A stretch of 64,000 nucleotides of DNA from Gimesia benthica. Its GTDB lineage: Bacteria; Planctomycetota; Planctomycetia; Planctomycetales; Planctomycetaceae. How positions within the stretch are numbered: the first letter of the stretch is position 1; each line of letters begins with the position of its first letter. Shown here piece by piece: positions 1 to 9,252 of this stretch. The stretch covers positions 5,116,501 to 5,180,500 of the forward strand of contig NZ_CP043930.1 of assembly GCF_009720525.1 (NCBI RefSeq), written 5' to 3'. Both the position numbers and the translations under genes were made by a program. The notes under the pieces are model-generated. The model was not told the origin of the DNA. It did no database searches and saw nothing but the letters and a program-made list of their open reading frames with translations.

Positions 1-2942
1 GCGAACGTACTGACTGCCACTGCATCGAGCTTTAACTCCAACGCGTACTCACATAGAATCTGTCTCCAGGTCTGATTCTCTTCCGCAATCAGAGCCCGTT
101 TACCCTCCAGACTGGAAGTCTGGGGTGATGTCTCTGTCCTATCTGAAACGACCTGGAAGGGAATCTCAAACCAGAATGTCGAGCCGGTGCCAGGTTCGCT
201 TTCGATACCGATGGTTCCACCCATCAGCTCCACAATTTCTTTCGAGATCGCCAGCCCCAGACCGGTGCCCCCATAGTTTCGCGTCGTCGAGGTATCTGCC
301 TGCGAAAACGACTGAAACAGGCGGCCGATTTTCTCTTCTGAAATACCGATTCCGGTATCAGAAATCGAGAATCGCGCCTTGAGCTGATCCTGAGTCATAC
401 TGACCGATTCGACACGTACCACAACTTCACCCGCTTCGGTAAACTTGACCGCATTTCCAATAAGGTTTACTAGAACCTGACGCAGGCGGTTGCTGTCGCC
501 GTTTAGCATGCGCCGTGTAGCGGGCTCGACATAATAGGGTAATTCGAGTCCTTTTTCCGCGGCCCGCCAGGCCATGGTCGATACGGTATCAATCATCAGC
601 TTTTCGAGGTCAAAGGCCTGCTGGTCCAGTTCCAGCTTCCCGGCTTCAATCTTGGAAAAGTCGAGGATATCGTTGATCAGATACAGCAGTGATTCCCCAC
701 TGGTGCGACAGGCGTCCACAAACTGGTGTTGTCTTTGATCGAGTTTCGTCAGGCCCAGCAGCTCTGTCATGCCAATGATGCCATTCAAAGGCGTGCGGAG
801 TTCATGGCTCATGTTCGCCAGAAATTCACTCTTCGCCCGACTCGCCTCCTCGGCAGTCTGCTTGGCAATTTTCAAACTTTCTTCGGTCGCCTTTTGCGAA
901 GTGACATCCAGCACGAAACAGAGACAGAGGTCGTCCGCTTCGTCCAGCATGGTCACGCCAATCACCACCGGAATTCGTGTTCCGTCCTTGCGGAGATACT
1001 CTTTCTCGAACGGTTTGGCGTGTCCCGTCTGGCTCAGTTCTTCAATCGCGGCCAGGTCCATTGGTGCCCACTCGGGCGGCGTTAACTCTTGCCAGTTGAG
1101 TTGGTTGTCGATGGCATCTTCATAGCTGTAGCCCAGAATGCGCAGCAGTTCATCGTTGATCTGCTCGATTCGGCCATCCAGCCGGCAGGTCATGATTCCC
1201 AGAATGTCAGCAGTCAGTAACCGTTCGAACTGACCGGTGGCCTTGCGTAAGGCCAGCTCCGACTGCTTACGCGCGGTGATATCAACCTGTGTCGCGATGA
1301 AGTTGATTAAAGTTCCCGCGTCATCGAATACGGGATCGATTTTGAGTTCCACCCAGTATTCCCGCTGCCGACGATCGTAATTAATGATCTCAACTGCGAT
1401 ACTTTTCTGCTGTTGCAGGTGGTTACGAATCACAGCCGCCGTCGCCGGGTCTGTATGCGGTCCCTGTAAGATCTCGCCCGGCTTTTTGCCTTCGATTTCA
1501 GCCAGTTCATAACCAGTCAACTCGCTGAATGCGCTGTTCACCCATTCAATTCGACCCTGCGCATCGGAAATAATCACCGAGTGCTGTGTCTTGCTGGCAA
1601 CCAGTGACAGTTTTTCGACCTGATCGTGATACTTTTTCAGTTCCTCGGCTGCGTCTTTGCGTTCCTGAATATTTTCGACAACAGAGATGAAGTGCTTGGG
1701 TTCTCCCGTGTGATGTCGAACCAGGCAGACCGTCAGGTTAACCCAGACCTCGGAGCCGTCTTTGCGGAGATACCGCTTTTCCATTGAGTAGGAGTCGATT
1801 TTGCCTGCTAACAGTTGTTCAACGTTATACAGGTCGGCTGTCAGATCGTCCGGGTGCGTAATATCCTGGAACGTCAGCTTCAACAGTTCATCACTGTCGT
1901 AACCGACAATCTCACACAGCCCGTTATTGACTCGCAACCAGCTGCCATCAGGGGCGACCAGCGCAATGCCGATGGCAATCTGCTCGAACGTACTGCGGAA
2001 ATTCTGTTCGCTTTCCAGGAGAGCATTCTCCTGAATTTTACTCTCCGTGAAATCGTGGCAGACTCCGATGAATTGCTCGGGTGCGCCGTCTTCTCCATAA
2101 GTTACTCTGCCTTCCGCGTGTATGTAGTGCATGCTGCCGTCAGCATGGATGATCCGAAACTTCGAATTGAACGGGCACCCGGAGGTAATGCAGTCTTCGA
2201 TCTGATCATCAATTCCCTTGCGATCATCGGGATGCAGCAGGTTCAGGAAATCTTGAAACCGGAACTCCTGCTCTGTCCCGTAGACCTCGAATATATCTTG
2301 TGTTCGTTGATCACCATAAATTGTATTGTGTTTGAGGTCCCATTCCCAGATGCCGATCTGCCCCGAATCCAGGGCGAATTCGAGACGATCTTTATTTTTC
2401 TGCAGTTCTTTCGCCAGCAGCGCAGCTGAAGGCAGGTTCAATGCTGCTGGAATCAGACTGATCAACGCCACTACAGTAATCCAGGAGACTACCGCCGTAC
2501 ACGCTTTGATCAGACCGGAAAAGCGATACACGGGCCACCAGAAGATACCGGCTTCAATCAGGTGTCCCAGGCCACAAAACAGAATAAACGCGGCAAACAA
2601 CCAGATTACTTTGGGAAAAGGCAGGTCCTTCCGCTGTAACATGTAGTACAGCAGGATGACAGGAATCGCGAAATAGGCCCCGAAAATGCCGATATCCGAG
2701 ATAATGTGTAACCAGCCGTTATCCGATGACCAGGTTCCGCAATACCAGCGCTGTGGGAAATCACTGGTGTCGAACAGCTTCGAGAAAAAGACGAAGGGCC
2801 CCTCAGCCTGGAATGCGTTCTCATCCAGGGAAGTTGCACAATGTCCGGGAGCGCAGGATGGGCAGGCTTCTTCGGCCGCAAGCGGCGCGCACATCACAAG
2901 TGTGATCAAAATAGCTATGTAGAAATTTCTGGCGGACATCAT
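1..2942 (-). CDS. Hybrid multi-PAS histidine kinase with ethylene-receptor-like membrane domain (C-terminus cut by window edge)
   Basis: About 980 residues are visible and no stop is reached at the left edge. It opens ATG-ATG (2942 or 2939). Order: exported N-terminus to about residue 24, a Cys-rich loop, three membrane helices (about 78-101, 112-132, 142-168), four PAS/PAC blocks (about 180-690), a HisKA box with [11 protein letters not shown] (His713), then an HATPase with DTGIGI and GGTGLGLAI, and the first strand of a receiver domain (ALIAEEN). In the membrane part Asp83, Tyr90, Cys123 and His127 stand in [13 protein letters not shown] and FCGLGH. Their spacing (7, 33, 4) equals Asp25-Tyr32-Cys65-His69 of plant ETR1, where Cys65 and His69 bind copper for ethylene sensing. 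Kinase function is certain by motif. A small hydrophobic ligand or Cu(I) signal is inferred. The domain also occurs in cyanobacterial sensors. Confidence 0.9.
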   Translation of the reverse strand, partial: MMSARNFYIAILITLVMCAPLAAEEACPSCAPGHCATSLDENAFQAEGPFVFFSKLFDTSDFPQRWYCGTWSSDNGWLHIISDIGIFGAYFAIPVILLYYMLQRKDLPFPKVIWLFAAFILFCGLGHLIEAGIFWWPVYRFSGLIKACTAVVSWITVVALISLIPAALNLPSAALLAKELQKNKDRLEFALDSGQIGIWEWDLKHNTIYGDQRTQDIFEVYGTEQEFRFQDFLNLLHPDDRKGIDDQIEDCITSGCPFNSKFRIIHADGSMHYIHAEGRVTYGEDGAPEQFIGVCHDFTESKIQENALLESEQNFRSTFEQIAIGIALVAPDGSWLRVNNGLCEIVGYDSDELLKLTFQDITHPDDLTADLYNVEQLLAGKIDSYSMEKRYLRKDGSEVWVNLTVCLVRHHTGEPKHFISVVENIQERKDAAEELKKYHDQVEKLSLVASKTQHSVIISDAQGRIEWVNSAFSELTGYELAEIEGKKPGEILQGPHTDPATAAVIRNHLQQQKSIAVEIINYDRRQREYWVELKIDPVFDDAGTLINFIATQVDITARKQSELALRKATGQFERLLTADILGIMTCRLDGRIEQINDELLRILGYSYEDAIDNQLNWQELTPPEWAPMDLAAIEELSQTGHAKPFEKEYLRKDGTRIPVVIGVTMLDEADDLCLCFVLDVTSQKATEESLKIAKQTAEEASRAKSEFLANMSHELRTPLNGIIGMTELLGLTKLDQRQHQFVDACRTSGESLLYLINDILDFSKIEAGKLELDQQAFDLEKLMIDTVSTMAWRAAEKGLELPYYVEPATRRMLNGDSNRLRQVLVNLIGNAVKFTEAGEVVVRVESVSMTQDQLKARFSISDTGIGISEEKIGRLFQSFSQADTSTTRNYGGTGLGLAISKEIVELMGGTIGIESEPGTGSTFWFEIPFQVVSDRTETSPQTSSLEGKRALIAEENQTWRQILCEYALELKLDAVAVSTF

Positions 2943-3399
2943 TTGATAAACGGATCGCAGGCTGCGTTGATTCAAGGCAAACTTGAGAACGCCCCTCCCT
3001 GATTCTTCATGTGTTTGGTATCACGCTCAGCACATTAGTGGGCTGATGGATGGTTTCAGACAGTCTCTGCGAGCGGCAGCGAGACTGGTTGAATGTTCTG
3101 AGCGAACAATGAAGACGGGATCACCAGAAGTGAAACAATACGCATTCGTTAAAACCGGACGATTCATCACCGCCGGAATAACGAGCGTCAGCAGGCTTCT
3201 TCCTCGCTCGCTTAACAATAGAACGCAGTCAAATGGAAGCGGAAGAAAATGTTGTTTTTAAGCAACACCAGGATTTGTCGAAGTACGGTTAAGCAGATTC
3301 GTTCAAGTGATCCAGCTATAACGAATTGTTCCCCTGAACTTGTGCACTGGAAGCGTGTCACGCTTCTGAGTTTAACCACTTGGGTAAGAAATAGACCGC
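2943..3399. other. Intergenic region upstream of the histidine kinase
   Basis: This 457-base gap lies between the start of the kinase gene and the end of the EF-hand gene, so it should hold the kinase promoter and the EF-hand gene's transcription end. Short open frames here lack coding character. A small hairpin is visible at 3061-3087 (CAGTCTC arm paired with GAGACTG around a GC-rich loop). I see no convincing -35/-10 pair and no RNA gene. Confidence 0.4.
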
Positions 3400-6030
3400 T
3401 TACGATTCAGCACGATTTTTCAGTTTCACTCGTACGAAATAGATGACCACGAAGATGAAGAGCAGTACATTGATTGTGAGCACCATTCCCGGTACGTACT
3501 TTTTTTGGGGTGTGGGAACGTGTCGTTTGAAGTGGTCGATCATCCGCGGGCTGTAACTGTATGGCGGCAGCATGACCACTGCCGTCTTTTCCTGAAATTC
3601 AGCCAGGTTCAATGACTCGTCGTGATCCAGGTCCAGTGCTTTAAATTCTTTTTCGAATTTGGTCCGCACCCGCTGGTAGTGAATGTTATTTTTGAAACGT
3701 ACAATTTCCTGAGTCGCAGCGAAGACCTCATCAATCGAGAGCCGGCCATCGTCATTTTGATCCAGGCTTTGAAACACAAGATCCCGCGGTGCACGGGAAA
3801 GGTCGAATTTCACAATAAATTCCCGCTGATCAAGATGCTGGTCCTGATTGAGGTCCAGCTTGTCAAAGTAATCCTTGATCAGGCTCATCCCCAATTGTCC
3901 GGTACTCCAGTTAAACTCGAGGCGCGACAGTTTTCCATCGTTGTTTCTGTCCTTTCGTTCCACGTGCCATTTCACCACGGGATTGGTAATAGGAGTATTC
4001 ATGTATTCATACAGCGATAGCACCCCGTCCTTGTCTTCGTCAAATGCTGGAATCAGGTAGGGAGCCAGATCACGATGAAAACCGCTGTCACCGGCCAGCT
4101 CCGCAGGATCGAGACGCGCATCGAAATTTTTATCGATTCGCTTGAAGTAATAAACCGGATCGATCCAGCATTCACTCGTCGTCTTCCATTCCTCCAGATC
4201 TAATTCCTGATCCTGGTTGGCATCCGCCTGTCTGATCAGTTCCTCGACCTTGTTTTCTGCTTGCAACTGGGGCAAAAGTTCCCCGGCACTCAGTCGACCG
4301 TTGCGATCCGTGTCCAGATGTCGGAACAGCCTCAGGTTCACCACCCGCCCCGAAGGCTCACGCAACAGCACGCCTTGCGGCGTACGCACCGCATAAGCAA
4401 TTTCCAGGAACAGTTTACTCTTCTCTTGTGAAAAATTGCGATTCCCATTCCATTCAAAAACAGACCCGGGAGGGCGCTGCGTCACTCGATTCAAACGCTT
4501 TTTCGTCTCGGATGAACCGTCTTTCTCTGGTGTTTCGGGGGCTTCTGAAGCGGACTGCTTCTCGATATCGTCCTTCTGTGCACGAAACCGTTTTTCCTGC
4601 ATAGCCAGCAGTTGTTGGACTCGGTCTATAACTGGATCCGGTATCCGCCGCTGCCCCAGAGGGACCGCAGGTGTGCTGAAGTATTCGTGAAATGACATCT
4701 TCTGATCCTGATCAAAATCGCCGAGCAGGAATTCCAGACGACCAACTTTCTGGTGCTCGGGCTTGAGCCGCGCCAGGTACTCTGCCTGGTCCAGCACCTT
4801 GTCGCCATTCGTATCTGCTTTGTCAAACGTTTTGCGGGGCGTCTGGGCATTCGTAGTGAATAAGAACTCGCCCTCATCCAATTGTCGATTCTGATCCAGG
4901 TCGAGCAAGTGAAATGATTCACGCACCAGCGAACGGGCAGACAGGCCCAGGTTCCAGTCAAATTCCGTCTCCGAGAGCATGCCGTTATTGTTCGTGTCTT
5001 TCCGCCCCACATGCCATTTCACCACCGGATTGGTGATCGGCGTGTTGCGGTACTCATAAAGCGAGAGCATCCCGTCGGCATTGGAGTCAAAAGCAGGAAT
5101 CAGGTAAGGGGCCAGATCGCGGTGAAAACCACTGTCACCGGCCAGTTCCTCGGGATTGAGTCGCGCGTCGAAATTTTTATCGATCCGCTTGAAATAGTAA
5201 TATGGATCGATCCAGCAATCGCGTGTGGACTTCCATTCTTTCAGGCTCAGCTGCTGATCCTGGTTCTGATCTGCCTGCTTGAGCAGGTCCTGAACTTTGT
5301 TATCGGTTTTCAACTGGGGCTTGAGCTCCGCCGCGTTCAGCTGGCCGTTATGATCCGCATCCAGATGGCGAAACAGCATCCAGTTGACCACCCGCCCCGT
5401 CGGTTCGCGCAGCAATTCCCCCTCGGGCGTACGCACGGCATAAGCGATTTCCAGCAAACGGGTGATTTCGTCCCGGGTGATCTGCTCATCTTTGTCCAGG
5501 TCCCATTCCGGAAAGAATGTCCGTTCCATTCCGGGAACACTTTCTTTCAACCGCGAGGCCCGGAATTCCTCTTTGCTGAGCCCCCCATCGCCGTCGATGT
5601 CCCATTTCGCAAATTGCGAATTCAGAGAACTCACCAGTACTTTGACCCGGTCTCGAACAGGATCAGGAATCCGCCGCAAATCCGCCGGGACAGCCGGCGT
5701 TCTGAAGAATTCCTCGAAGGTCATCTGCTGGTCATCATCTTGATCGCTGATCAGGAACTCCAGTCGGCCCACCTTCTGATGCTCGGGTTTGAGCCGCGCC
5801 AGATACTCCGCCTGGTCCAGCACTTTGTCTCCATTCGTATCTGCTTTGTCAAACTGACTGCGGATTTTGAGTTCGGTTGACTGGGGGATGCCTTCCAGAA
5901 AGGAAGCTTCTTGCTGTTCGTCCTCGGCCGCCGATAGCGGAGTGAGGAGTCCGCCTGCCAGCAACAGCAGTAAACCGCTCAAGATAGCTGCTGCAGTTGA
6001 CATGAACCGGCTGAAATAGGACATGGGCAT
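3400..6030 (-). CDS. Large exported EF-hand protein with C-terminal membrane anchor
   Basis: An 876-residue protein. An ATG at 6030 (or 6024) puts the signal peptide (SYFSRFMSTAAAILSG then a Leu-rich core, cut near LSAAEDE) close to the start; the longer frame from 6051 would need TTG. About twenty EF-hand loops of the DxDxDG type follow, for example DTNGDKVLDQAE, DIDGDGGLSKEE, DEDKDGVLSLYE and DQNDDGRLSIDE. A single helix near the C-terminus (VLTINVLLFIFVVIYF) with a basic tail anchors it with the EF-hands outside. The body is two tandem copies of one long unit. It is the last gene of a three-gene leftward operon, 63 bases after the pilin-like gene. Calcium binding is strongly implied; its cellular role is unknown. 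Multi-EF-hand exported proteins are common in planctomycetes. Confidence 0.88.
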   Translation of the reverse strand: MPMSYFSRFMSTAAAILSGLLLLLAGGLLTPLSAAEDEQQEASFLEGIPQSTELKIRSQFDKADTNGDKVLDQAEYLARLKPEHQKVGRLEFLISDQDDDQQMTFEEFFRTPAVPADLRRIPDPVRDRVKVLVSSLNSQFAKWDIDGDGGLSKEEFRASRLKESVPGMERTFFPEWDLDKDEQITRDEITRLLEIAYAVRTPEGELLREPTGRVVNWMLFRHLDADHNGQLNAAELKPQLKTDNKVQDLLKQADQNQDQQLSLKEWKSTRDCWIDPYYYFKRIDKNFDARLNPEELAGDSGFHRDLAPYLIPAFDSNADGMLSLYEYRNTPITNPVVKWHVGRKDTNNNGMLSETEFDWNLGLSARSLVRESFHLLDLDQNRQLDEGEFLFTTNAQTPRKTFDKADTNGDKVLDQAEYLARLKPEHQKVGRLEFLLGDFDQDQKMSFHEYFSTPAVPLGQRRIPDPVIDRVQQLLAMQEKRFRAQKDDIEKQSASEAPETPEKDGSSETKKRLNRVTQRPPGSVFEWNGNRNFSQEKSKLFLEIAYAVRTPQGVLLREPSGRVVNLRLFRHLDTDRNGRLSAGELLPQLQAENKVEELIRQADANQDQELDLEEWKTTSECWIDPVYYFKRIDKNFDARLDPAELAGDSGFHRDLAPYLIPAFDEDKDGVLSLYEYMNTPITNPVVKWHVERKDRNNDGKLSRLEFNWSTGQLGMSLIKDYFDKLDLNQDQHLDQREFIVKFDLSRAPRDLVFQSLDQNDDGRLSIDEVFAATQEIVRFKNNIHYQRVRTKFEKEFKALDLDHDESLNLAEFQEKTAVVMLPPYSYSPRMIDHFKRHVPTPQKKYVPGMVLTINVLLFIFVVIYFVRVKLKNRAES
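3780..5890 (-). repeat. Internal tandem duplication of an EF-hand unit (period 1026 bases)
   Basis: The coding text for KADTNGDKVLDQAEYLAR occurs twice, near 5848 and near 4822, exactly 1026 bases (342 codons) apart and in frame. Further matched pairs follow in the same order, including RIDKNFDARL, GDSGFHRDLAPYLIPAFD and NTPITNPVVKWHV. In the downstream copy the two EF-hands corresponding to DIDGDGGLSKEE and DLDKDEQITRDE are replaced by a low-complexity, Lys/Glu/Ser-rich stretch, so the second copy has partly decayed. Confidence 0.85.
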
Positions 6031-6093
6031 GATTTCTGTTTCTATCAACAAGTCGTCTGTATGTTTCGTCTGACGCGAATCTTGATGCGGTGG

Positions 6094-7188
6094 CTATTGG
6101 GCCAGCAGTGTGTTCTCGAGTGCCTGCCCCTGGGGGCTGGCCATGGCAGCGTAAATTTTCCCGTCAATCTTCTCGGAGAGAAACTGGATATGTCCATCAC
6201 AAAAACCAGCATGCACGCCTCCTTGATGCAGTGAGCTGGGAAAGGGAGATTGCCCTTCCGACTTCTGAATCCCCGCGTTGATCGCACTCTCTCCGGAGTT
6301 TGCCAGATTGTAATCGACGTTGCCTGCAGCGCAGTGTCCCCCCTTGCAGGGAGTTCCAATATAAAAGCTGGTCAGGTAAGGGTTCGGAGAAGCCCAGTTG
6401 GACAAGGGGTCTTGCGGATTGTAACCGGTGCGAATATTTTCTGAGATCAACAGCGTGTTGGATGTCCCATCGGTGATGCTGGCCATCGTGTGATGCCGCT
6501 CCGCGCGAATTGTACCCTTCCACGTTTCATTGAAAAACAGTCCCATCTGAAAGAACAGTTCTCGGTCGGAGGGCGTGCCGTCCCCTTTCGTTGAGGAATT
6601 ACAGGTGATCCCGTTCCCGTTCAGATCCAGCTTTCCGCTCAGCGGGCCAATCGGACAATCATGCACACCGCCGATCAGGGCTGAAAATCCCACGCCGCTG
6701 TTCACGACATACGTCAGGTTCCCCTGTCCGGGAACTTCACTGATGTCATCCGGGCAGATCAGTACCGGAATATACGTATCTCCCAGAGGACCATTGGTGG
6801 TCTTCAGGTAATGTTCATCAAAGTCCCACTCGTTATACAGGCTTGCCTGATCGATGTAAGGCAGAATATCCACTACCCAGCTGCGGAAAGAACCCACGGT
6901 GCCCGGAGTCCCGTCCCCATAGTAGCCACAGGCGGGAAACCGGTTGGCACTGTCTGTCGCCTGTAACAGGCCCAGGCTCACATTCCGCATGTTGTTTAAA
7001 CACTGGACCCGCCGCGCCGAACTCCGGGCCGACTGCAGGGCAGGAAATAACAGGGCAATCAGCATACTGATTACTGCGGTGACTGTCAGGAGTTCAATGA
7101 TGGTATAGCCTCTCCGGGCGCGAAATGACTTCACCTGCCGGGGTGTGACAACAGTTCGAGTACTTCGATAATTACACTTCATCTGCAT
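6094..7188 (-). CDS. DUF1559 protein with type IV pilin-like N-terminus
   Basis: A 364-residue protein. The N-terminus carries a prepilin peptidase motif (RRGYTIIELLTV) followed by a hydrophobic helix (VISMLIALLFPALQSA), then the conserved ARRVQCLNNMRNVSLGL segment typical of planctomycete DUF1559 proteins. The C-terminus has the usual FCDGHIQFLS motif near residue 320. The start at 7188 (or 7182) overlaps the upstream GYF-like gene by 17 bases, which suggests coupled translation. These proteins are abundant in planctomycetes and are thought to be processed and surface-exposed, but their function is not established. The EF-hand gene follows 63 bases downstream, so the three probably form one envelope operon. 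Confidence 0.9.
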   Translation of the reverse strand: MQMKCNYRSTRTVVTPRQVKSFRARRGYTIIELLTVTAVISMLIALLFPALQSARSSARRVQCLNNMRNVSLGLLQATDSANRFPACGYYGDGTPGTVGSFRSWVVDILPYIDQASLYNEWDFDEHYLKTTNGPLGDTYIPVLICPDDISEVPGQGNLTYVVNSGVGFSALIGGVHDCPIGPLSGKLDLNGNGITCNSSTKGDGTPSDRELFFQMGLFFNETWKGTIRAERHHTMASITDGTSNTLLISENIRTGYNPQDPLSNWASPNPYLTSFYIGTPCKGGHCAAGNVDYNLANSGESAINAGIQKSEGQSPFPSSLHQGGVHAGFCDGHIQFLSEKIDGKIYAAMASPQGQALENTLLAQ

Positions 7189-8023
7189 GAGACTCCAGCC
7201 AGCGGGCGGTAAAGAATGTCAGCACCGCCACAAAAATCAAAACGTCCGTGAAGTACATCCAATAGGAAAAAGTCGAACACTCTCCCATCAACGGGAAGAA
7301 GAGTTTTGCTTCCGCCTGATTTCGCGCGGGAAAAGACAGGTTCTGCCGTTCGGACCAGTGCAGCAGATACAGCGCAGTCAGACCAGCCGTGACCAGGGGC
7401 GCTCCCAGTTTGTATCCCGCACGCAGATATGTGGTCGACACATAGGACAGCAGCGGGACGATCATCACCACGACCAGAAATGCACAGGTCGCATAAACCA
7501 GAAACAGTAGCGGAGAAGTCTCACCGACCAGCGGGAAATAGACCTGCTCTTCTCCCATCCATTGAATAAAGCCATACACCCCGGCACACGCACACACCAC
7601 CAGAATGCAGGCCAGAATCACCATACGCACTGCAGGACGCTGCAGAAGGGAGAGGCTGATCTCGGGAACGATCTGCAGGGGCTCCGCTTCCTCCTGCTCT
7701 TCCTCTGTCGGTTTCGGGTTACGTGAATCAATCTTATCCACGGCCGCTTTCACCGTCGTCGACCAGGTCTCGTCCGAATAGGCGCCAGTCTCGGCTTCGT
7801 CGTCAACATCCGGATCAGCTTCCGATGACATCTCCCCGGTGGGGGCCTCTTCTGCTTGATCAAATAATCCGCTGACGGAGTCGGCACGTTGCCAGTCCGC
7901 CTCGGTACTGTTGCGGACCAGGGTTTCAGGGCCCAGCTTTGCTTCGCGCATCAGTTCCACCAGTTCCTGAAACGGATAGGGTCCCAGAATTTGTTCGTCC
8001 TGTTGGAAGTACCAGTCACTCAT
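7172..8023 (-). CDS. GYF-like domain membrane protein
   Basis: A 283-residue protein starting at MSDWYF. This ATG puts the first domain at the very N-terminus, as in relatives; a longer frame from 8152 adds 43 residues without domain character. Residues 1-55 match the planctomycete GYF_2-type fold (DWYFQQDEQILGPYPFQEL, ending in a TLVRN...DWQRADSV stretch), a presumed proline-rich peptide binder. An acidic, disordered linker (about 55-115) leads to four hydrophobic helices. It overlaps the pilin-like gene by 17 bases. The likely role is a membrane scaffold for assembling or sorting the products of the same operon; that is inference from position only. Confidence 0.8.
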   Translation of the reverse strand: MSDWYFQQDEQILGPYPFQELVELMREAKLGPETLVRNSTEADWQRADSVSGLFDQAEEAPTGEMSSEADPDVDDEAETGAYSDETWSTTVKAAVDKIDSRNPKPTEEEQEEAEPLQIVPEISLSLLQRPAVRMVILACILVVCACAGVYGFIQWMGEEQVYFPLVGETSPLLFLVYATCAFLVVVMIVPLLSYVSTTYLRAGYKLGAPLVTAGLTALYLLHWSERQNLSFPARNQAEAKLFFPLMGECSTFSYWMYFTDVLIFVAVLTFFTARWLESHADEV

Positions 8024-8203
8024 AATCGGGAGGGGATTCCGTCTGTTAAAATATTTCGTCTCATTGGAAGCGGTTACTGCTGTATGCAGGTACATAGGAT
8101 TACTGTTCCATAGTACATAGTGCGCGGGCGAGTTCCAGAGCGAAACACCCAAAAAACAGGATTAGCATCGCGAGACCAGTGTCTGTCTAAAGCCTGAAAT
8201 ATA

Positions 8204-8243
8204 ACAGGGGCCGGACTCTCGGCTTTGAGAGTCCGGCCCCTGT
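8204..8243. terminator. Perfect 17-bp hairpin, terminator-like
   Basis: The left arm 8204-8220 (ACAGGGGCCGGACTCTC) is the exact reverse complement of 8227-8243, with a six-base loop GGCTTT. No T-run follows on the plus strand and only a weak T-rich stretch follows on the minus strand. It sits between a leftward gene start and a decayed regulator fragment, so it is probably a leftover or bidirectional terminator rather than the end of a live unit. Confidence 0.6.
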
Positions 8244-8310
8244 AACGAATCACGATGAGATTGGAATATCAGTCGGGTGGTCAGCACAACAGTCACCCGT
8301 CCCGAAGAGA

Positions 8311-8430
8311 GCAGCCGAGGCCGCATTCCGCGTCGGCTACGAAAGCCCTTCCCAGTTCAGCAGAGAATACCGCCGCCTCTTCGGCGCACCCCCGCGACAG
8401 GACATCGCTGCCCTGAGTGCTGAATCTTAA
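8311..8430 (+). pseudogene. Remnant of an AraC-family regulator (C-terminal HTH end)
   Basis: A frame ending in TAA at 8428-8430 encodes [20 protein letters not shown] and then [11 protein letters not shown]. This is the well-conserved end of an AraC/XylS DNA-binding domain (the second helix-turn-helix plus the YxSxSQFSREYxRxFGxPP signature). Upstream bases continue open for a short way, but no start and no first helix-turn-helix or sensor domain is found. A fragment of about 40 residues cannot be a working regulator. It looks like the tail of a deleted gene; the hairpin at 8204-8243 lies just in front of it. Confidence 0.8.
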
Positions 8431-8470
8431 CCTGATCACATTTGCGGGTTCCGCATCGTGAGAGTCGATC

Positions 8471-8498
8471 TGGACTTTAACTGGCCGGATGTTAGAAT
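8471..8498 (+). promoter_or_regulatory. Candidate sigma-70-like promoter for the metal efflux operon
   Basis: TGGACT (4 of 6 to the -35 consensus) at 8471-8476 and TAGAAT (5 of 6 to the -10 consensus) at 8493-8498 are separated by 16 bases. Transcription would start about 25 bases before the His-rich gene at 8529. The prediction rests on consensus match and position only. Confidence 0.35.
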
Positions 8499-8528
8499 AC
8501 GGTCAACACTTACAGACCTTCTATTGAA

Positions 8529-9014
8529 ATGATGGGTATGTTTCGAAAAACCGTGTCCCTGATTCTGATTCCGTTTGTGATGCTGACACAGTCTGTCGCA
8601 TTCGGACACGCGCATGCAGATAACCAGCCTGCAGGACACGACTTGCGCGTCCACATTCATCTGAACTCTTCCGAGGCTGACGCGGAACATGGGCACGTGC
8701 ATTCCCACGGGAATCACTGCCATGCACATGGGGACCACGCGCATTCCGAACAGGAGCAAGAACCTTCCAGTCAACTGGATTCTCCGTTCGACCACGATTC
8801 CTCCGCCATCTATCTGAACAGTACCGACCTCACTTCCGGGGCACGATCCAACATCAACCTCGATGTGAACGACCTGCTCCTCCGGTCCCTGACTAGGGCG
8901 GATTCCGTCAGCGAAGTGGTATCAGCTTACGGGCCGGCCCTCCGTGAGCCTGACTGCGCGCCCCCCGATACCGCTGCGCCGCTGTTCCTGCGCCATCACG
9001 CGATCCTGATCTAA
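8529..9014 (+). CDS. Exported histidine-rich protein at head of CusBA-like operon
   Basis: A 161-residue protein with a signal peptide (FRKTVSLILIPFVMLTQSVAFG) directly followed by a His-rich segment with many HxH pairs, such as HGHVHSHGNHCHAHGDHAHS (residues about 56-75). The rest is acidic and has no recognised domain. Such stretches bind Zn, Cu, Ni or Co. It is the first gene before a metal-type RND adaptor and pump, so a periplasmic metal buffer, chaperone or sensor is the likely role; the metal is unknown. Three nearby ATG codons (8529, 8532, 8538) could serve as start. No strong ribosome-binding site decides between them. Confidence 0.7.
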   Translation: MMGMFRKTVSLILIPFVMLTQSVAFGHAHADNQPAGHDLRVHIHLNSSEADAEHGHVHSHGNHCHAHGDHAHSEQEQEPSSQLDSPFDHDSSAIYLNSTDLTSGARSNINLDVNDLLLRSLTRADSVSEVVSAYGPALREPDCAPPDTAAPLFLRHHAILI

Positions 9015-9252
9015 GCACGCCACCCCGGCAGTACCAGATCGGATTCTGAATCTGGCCGCTGCTGCCTCTCGCTTCAGGCGTTGAAATTGCTCTCCTTGCC
9101 CACGGTCATTTTCCCGTTTCACACTTGGCAGTTCGCGATCTTCAAGGTCTGATTCTCCAGGGAAAATATTCCGCTTCGATTCACTGTGGTTCTCATTTGA
9201 AAGAGATCACATCCATTGGCTGCATTGATCTGCGACCTGATAAGGGACAGAC

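Noticed and set aside
726-2429. Plus-strand open frames inside the histidine kinase gene
   Set aside because: They lie opposite a continuous minus-strand frame with clear PAS and kinase motifs; shadow frames without family signatures.
2983-3446. Two plus-strand open frames in the gap after the kinase gene
   Set aside because: No domain, no ribosome-binding site, poor amino-acid composition; the second overlaps the EF-hand gene end.
5011-5880. A 289-codon plus-strand frame opposite the EF-hand gene
   Set aside because: Its length comes from the repeated, stop-poor antisense of the EF-hand duplication; no start context or family match.
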